From Combretum micranthum (Eukaryota > Streptophyta > Magnoliopsida > Myrtales > Combretaceae), in contig JAMXBD010001048.1 in assembly GCA_024138025.1 (NCBI GenBank), positions 186,001 to 250,000 of the forward strand: a stretch of 64,000 nt of DNA, read 5' to 3'. Of this stretch, positions 60,750-64,000 are shown one piece after another. Each line of letters starts with the position of its first letter. The first letter of the stretch is position 1. A program made the position numbers and the translations under genes. The notes beneath the pieces are model-generated. The model had not been told where the DNA came from, searched no databases, and was given only the letters and a program-made list of their open reading frames with translations.

Positions 60750-61130
60750 TTCCGTCACGTATGCCATCATCTGATACTTCAACACCGCCAACGTTGAGCC
60801 TGGTGTTGAAGTGATCAGATTGCCAATTCCATACCGCCACCAGCAACGCCGCCGACGTTTGCCTAAATTTTACTAGCATTGAATGTTGAACCAAAGTGAT
60901 CAAAAACAATTTTTTTTAACGATGTCAGCGTTTACAATAATTTTTACCGGTGTTGCCTTTAAAAACTGAACACCGGCATTTTAAGTATCAATGCTGCCGG
61001 TGTAGGTTTGCAGCCCAAACTTTACAGATTTCAAATTTTTAATACCGGTATCCAATGCCACCAGCGTAGACTTTAGCACTACTGGCGTTGGTGCATTGAA
61101 CGTCGGACTTTTGCCGGCATATCCCCTGCT
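60750..61130. repeat. GCCGCCGACGTT-type array in LTR F3
   Basis: AACGCCGCCGACGTTTGCC, CACCGGCATTTTAAG, ATGCTGCCGGTGTAGG and CTACTGGCGTTGG recur, more eroded than in F2 and F4, with TG/CA in place of some CG. Confidence 0.75.
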
Positions 61131-61999
61131 TCGAATTTAATTTTTAAAATCATCTTCAAATCTTTTCCAAAGCTTGAAATATGATCTTGTATGTAAGAGC
61201 TAACCTTGTATGATGATTTATATATTATGTAAGTTGATTGATATAATTAAACATGAGATAAGTAGATTTATAGATCTAAGAAATAGTTAAATTAAATATA
61301 GAAGTTAGATATAAAATGAACTTAGTTAATAGATCTAAGTTCAACTTGACCAAATGAGCTTGAATTAGCTAAAAGGAATTAGATTACTTAAGTTTAATCA
61401 ACTTGAACTAGTTTTAGATTAAATGATTAATTTTAATCAATTTGGCTTAGATTAAGTTAAAATGAGTTTAATAGCTAATAATTTGCCTTAGATGAATGTG
61501 TTAGGATGATCTTTGAATAACATGAGCAATATATTGTTTCAAATGTTTATTTGCTTTGAATATGAATACTTTGTATATGTTATGTTTTGTGATAAGAAAC
61601 TATAATTAAAGAGAAAAGAATTACTTTGATAGACAAAGGAGAACTGTCCATATTTTGGCGAAGCGATATTCGCAGCCATAGTGAGGTTCCATATTAGTGT
61701 ATGATCAAATAGAGTTTAACAAAAGTTTGATATAAGTTCTTATATGAATTTGATATAAGTGGATGTTAGTTTAATTTCTTATATGAGTCCTTTCCTTAAA
61801 CAGTGATGGATATTTGATATATCTTCTGAGATAACTTCTGCCCCTGTTTGGATTATATTTTTGAGATACGCAGTAACTTACGTGATGATTGATAAGATAG
61901 GCATCTTAAATGAATTAAAAACTTAAAGACGGCTAAATAATTGATGAGTGTTGATTTTCTATTATGCCGTTGAATCTGGTTCGAGGAGCGGCAACCTTG

Positions 62000-62093
62000 T
62001 CATGATGTAATGACATGGTAGTTAGGTGCTTTAACCTTAGTCATGATGCAATGACTTTACCATGATGCCATGGTACGCTATGATGCCATAGTG
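62000..62093. repeat. CATGATGCNATG short repeat in LTR F3
   Basis: TCATGATGTAATGAC, TCATGATGCAATGAC, CCATGATGCCATGG and CTATGATGCCATAG are variants of one word in about 90 bp. Confidence 0.75.
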
Positions 62094-63091
62094 ATTCTTT
62101 TATGGTTAAGCGGGTGATCGATGGAGAGTGCAATATCTGTATAATATTTGCTTAAACTTAGAGGGAAATACTATGGTTTAGCTCAACGTTTATGGGAATG
62201 GGTGAAATAGATTCATGTTGTGGACTAAGTTAAGTAAAGTTGAGTAACGGCTACAAATCTAGATGAGATTACTTTTATGGAATAGCTATAGGGGATATAG
62301 GTATTCGAACTTCTTATATCAACCCCTTGAGCAGCTACTGTTACTCAGGACCCCCAAATTCCTATTGGCTTGTTCTAGAGTGTAAGTGCTCCATTGTTGA
62401 TTTGTTTATTTTAATGGAAAGACAATAACATGTGGATTGATGCATTGCATTTAGTTAAGCTCGCGTGCCACTCCATGTGTGATTGTGTTACTGTGTATTG
62501 AGCTTCGGCTCATTAGTGTTGTTATTGTTCTTTTCTCCAGGTGATATATTGAGGATGATGATGGTATTCCTTGTTGATGATGATGTTGTTGTTAATGGAG
62601 TTGATGATGGTGATTGATGTAATGATGCTTGACTCGAGTTTTGGACACTTGTGATGATTTGAAGAGGATTTATGGATGAGTGAAGTGAGTAGGAGCGTGG
62701 ATGTAGTTTAGTTATTTTATTTCTTTTTGTTTTGTGTTAGTGAGAGCTGGATTTATGATTTAAACTTGTTATATTCTTTAAAAGGTGTAGTGGAGCCCAT
62801 ATTTTGTAATTAAACTTTTGCAAAGCTTTGTTTAATCAAATAATTTTCCACTTGAGAGAGTGGAAGTTTTGAAATATCTTTATTTCGAAATTGTTTTATA
62901 AAATTTATTTCTGATGCTAAATCCAGTTGTTGCCAGAATCTAACTAAATGATTTCATAACCTAAAATTGAATATTAATGTTCAACATAAACACCTTCTTT
63001 TAAGATAACCTTACGTATAATTCGTAAGGGTTATATGTGGTTGGGGACTTAGTGTGCTTAATTTGAGAATTGAGCATATTGAGTCTTTACA

Positions 63092-64000
63092 CAAGCGTCA
63101 ATAATTAACAAAGAATGTGAAGAATATGGAATTGATTGAACAGTTAATACAAGTCTTGTTTATGCGAATTGGCATCAAGAAAGATAGAATAATATAGTAA
63201 ATGCATAACATTGGCCACCTGCAAACTGACCCTTGGAAATAAATCAATGATGATTTTTAATATAAATTTTCACTCGAGATTATTATATGACGTTCATGAG
63301 TAGAAATTTTGGTATAATAGAGTGTTGGTGAAATTTTTGAAGATTTTAATAGAAAATTATATGTGATGAATTTAGGATACAAGCTCAAGGACAATAGCTA
63401 CTAGAGTAAGAAACGAACAAATGTCCGCAATACAACAAGTTGAACAAACCAGAAACTGAGCAATAGGATTTTCCACATGAGAAGAATCTCATGAGCACAT
63501 GAGACAAAGTACAAACCGAATTGATGGATTTGACGCATGATGATAAGACTATTGATGAATATGAACAGAATTTTTTGATTGTTTCAATTTGCCCTAGACA
63601 TTTATAGAGACGGTGAAGAAGAAAAAGCAATTTTTCATGGTTAGATTACAATCCATACCTTTAGAGAAGATTGGTTGAATTTGAACTCCCTGACTTCGAT
63701 ACCTTTATTGAAAAAGCATGAAGCTTAAAGTATGAAAGGAGAAATGAAGTAGAACGGTATGAGAAAAGGAAACGAACATCTACAAAGGAAACACATGACA
63801 GTTCGGAAACAAGTACTGCATCCAAAAAGGTGAAAAGTTCTAAGCCGCTTCAAAAGGATAAAATAAGAGTATTGAAGAAAAATAAACCTGTTTGCTGGAA
63901 GTGTCGAGGACCTCACTACCCAAGAAAATGCCCTCAACTACAACATGAGTGTTATGTTATTACTTTGGTAATATTGGGCATATAGCTAACAAATGTCCGC
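63092..64000 (+). pseudogene. gag: G gag, C-terminal half with zinc knuckles, cut by the window end
   Basis: Broken frames give gag-like text: HDDKTIDEYEQNF (the counterpart of QYETEFSRLL in T), LVEFELPDFDTFIEKA and a Lys/Ser/Thr-rich linker. The nucleocapsid has a first knuckle CWKCRGPHYPRKC (63893-63931, spacing CX2CX3HX4C). A second starts with CYV at 63950 and is completed in another frame by FGNIGHIANKC at the window end. Stops occur at about 63597 and 63613. The frame 63385-63630 on the minus strand is a shadow. Same lineage as T gag but clearly diverged. Confidence 0.75.

Larger units (their letters stand above)
59683..63091 (+). mobile_element. Solo LTR F3, 3.4 kb
   Basis: TSD TAAGC (59678-59682) and CAAGC (63092-63096), 4 of 5 bases. 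It starts TGAAATACCCCAAACC and ends GAGTCTTTACA. A CT microsatellite lies at 60170-60237, a GC-rich array at 60750-61130, and a short CATGATG repeat at 62000-62093. Same family as F2. The 101-codon frame at 60100-60405 is the CT repeat read as Ser/Leu/Phe. Confidence 0.85.
44285..64000 (+). mobile_element. Element G: Tekay-like retrotransposon, 5' part, continuing beyond the window
   Basis: A 5' LTR in four pieces (44285-44762, 47477-48302, 51841-53279, 56545-58933) gives about 5.1 kb once the inserted solo LTRs F2, F4 and H are removed. It ends TAGAGGCGTGACA and is followed by an iMet-type PBS. The internal region then runs to the window end, with a gag interrupted by solo LTR F3. The target site is GGGAT (44280-44284) in E3; the partner copy and the 3' LTR are out of view. 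Confidence 0.75.

Overview
The window is plant nuclear DNA from a repeat-rich, probably heterochromatic region. It is AT-rich and appears to consist entirely of nested LTR retrotransposons. I found no host gene, tRNA, rRNA or CRISPR array. The species cannot be told from the sequence. The evidence for a flowering-plant-type genome is the lineages present: Tekay/Del-like Ty3 chromoviruses with tRNA-iMet primer sites and LTRs of 3-5 kb, and Athila/Tat-like Ty3 elements with a tRNA-Asp primer site. Boundaries below were set by eye from TG...CA ends, 5-bp target-site duplications (TSDs), primer sites (PBS), polypurine tracts (PPT) and alignment of copies inside the window. Letters A-H name the elements.

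Nesting. The outermost sequence is a gag relic (1-437). It is interrupted by element C, an Athila-like element on the minus strand. C's 3' LTR is 438-7360, split by solo LTRs A (1284-5004) and D (5232-6630), and its 3' internal region runs on from 7361. C's internal region was hit by element B (7864-18572), solo LTR F1 (18814-20994) and LTR E3 (from 21175). E3 was hit by solo LTR E2 (23355-42997) and then by element G (from 44285), whose 5' LTR starts there. E2 in turn was hit by the full-length element T (25418-38315) and solo LTR E1 (38816-42300). The 5.1-kb 5' LTR of G ends at 58933 and carries solo LTRs F2 (44763-47476), F4 (48303-51840) and H (53280-56544). Solo LTR F3 (59683-63091) lies inside G's gag. 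G, E3 and C all continue past base 64000.

Coding content. T is a minus-strand chromovirus: gag with three zinc knuckles, then protease, reverse transcriptase, RNase H, integrase and chromodomain. It is disabled by three one-base deletions and several stops, and has an extra decayed ORF upstream of gag. B has an Athila-type gag but no pol. In place of pol it has a decayed second ORF of about 970 codons (12324-15238), with a predicted plant-transposon-type N-terminal domain, a Pro/Glu-rich middle, coiled coils and an Arg-Gly-rich tail. B is therefore non-autonomous. G shows a PBS and a decayed gag with zinc knuckles.

Most interesting patterns. (1) Three independent insertions (D into C, E1 into E2, F4 into G) lie 15-21 nt downstream of the host LTR's TATA box. 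(2) Eight LTRs carry GC-rich arrays of degenerate palindromic words, either just upstream of the TATA box or about 500 bp downstream of it. (3) B's second ORF. (4) The extra ORF before T's gag. (5) Family-specific minisatellites at a similar place near the LTR 3' end.
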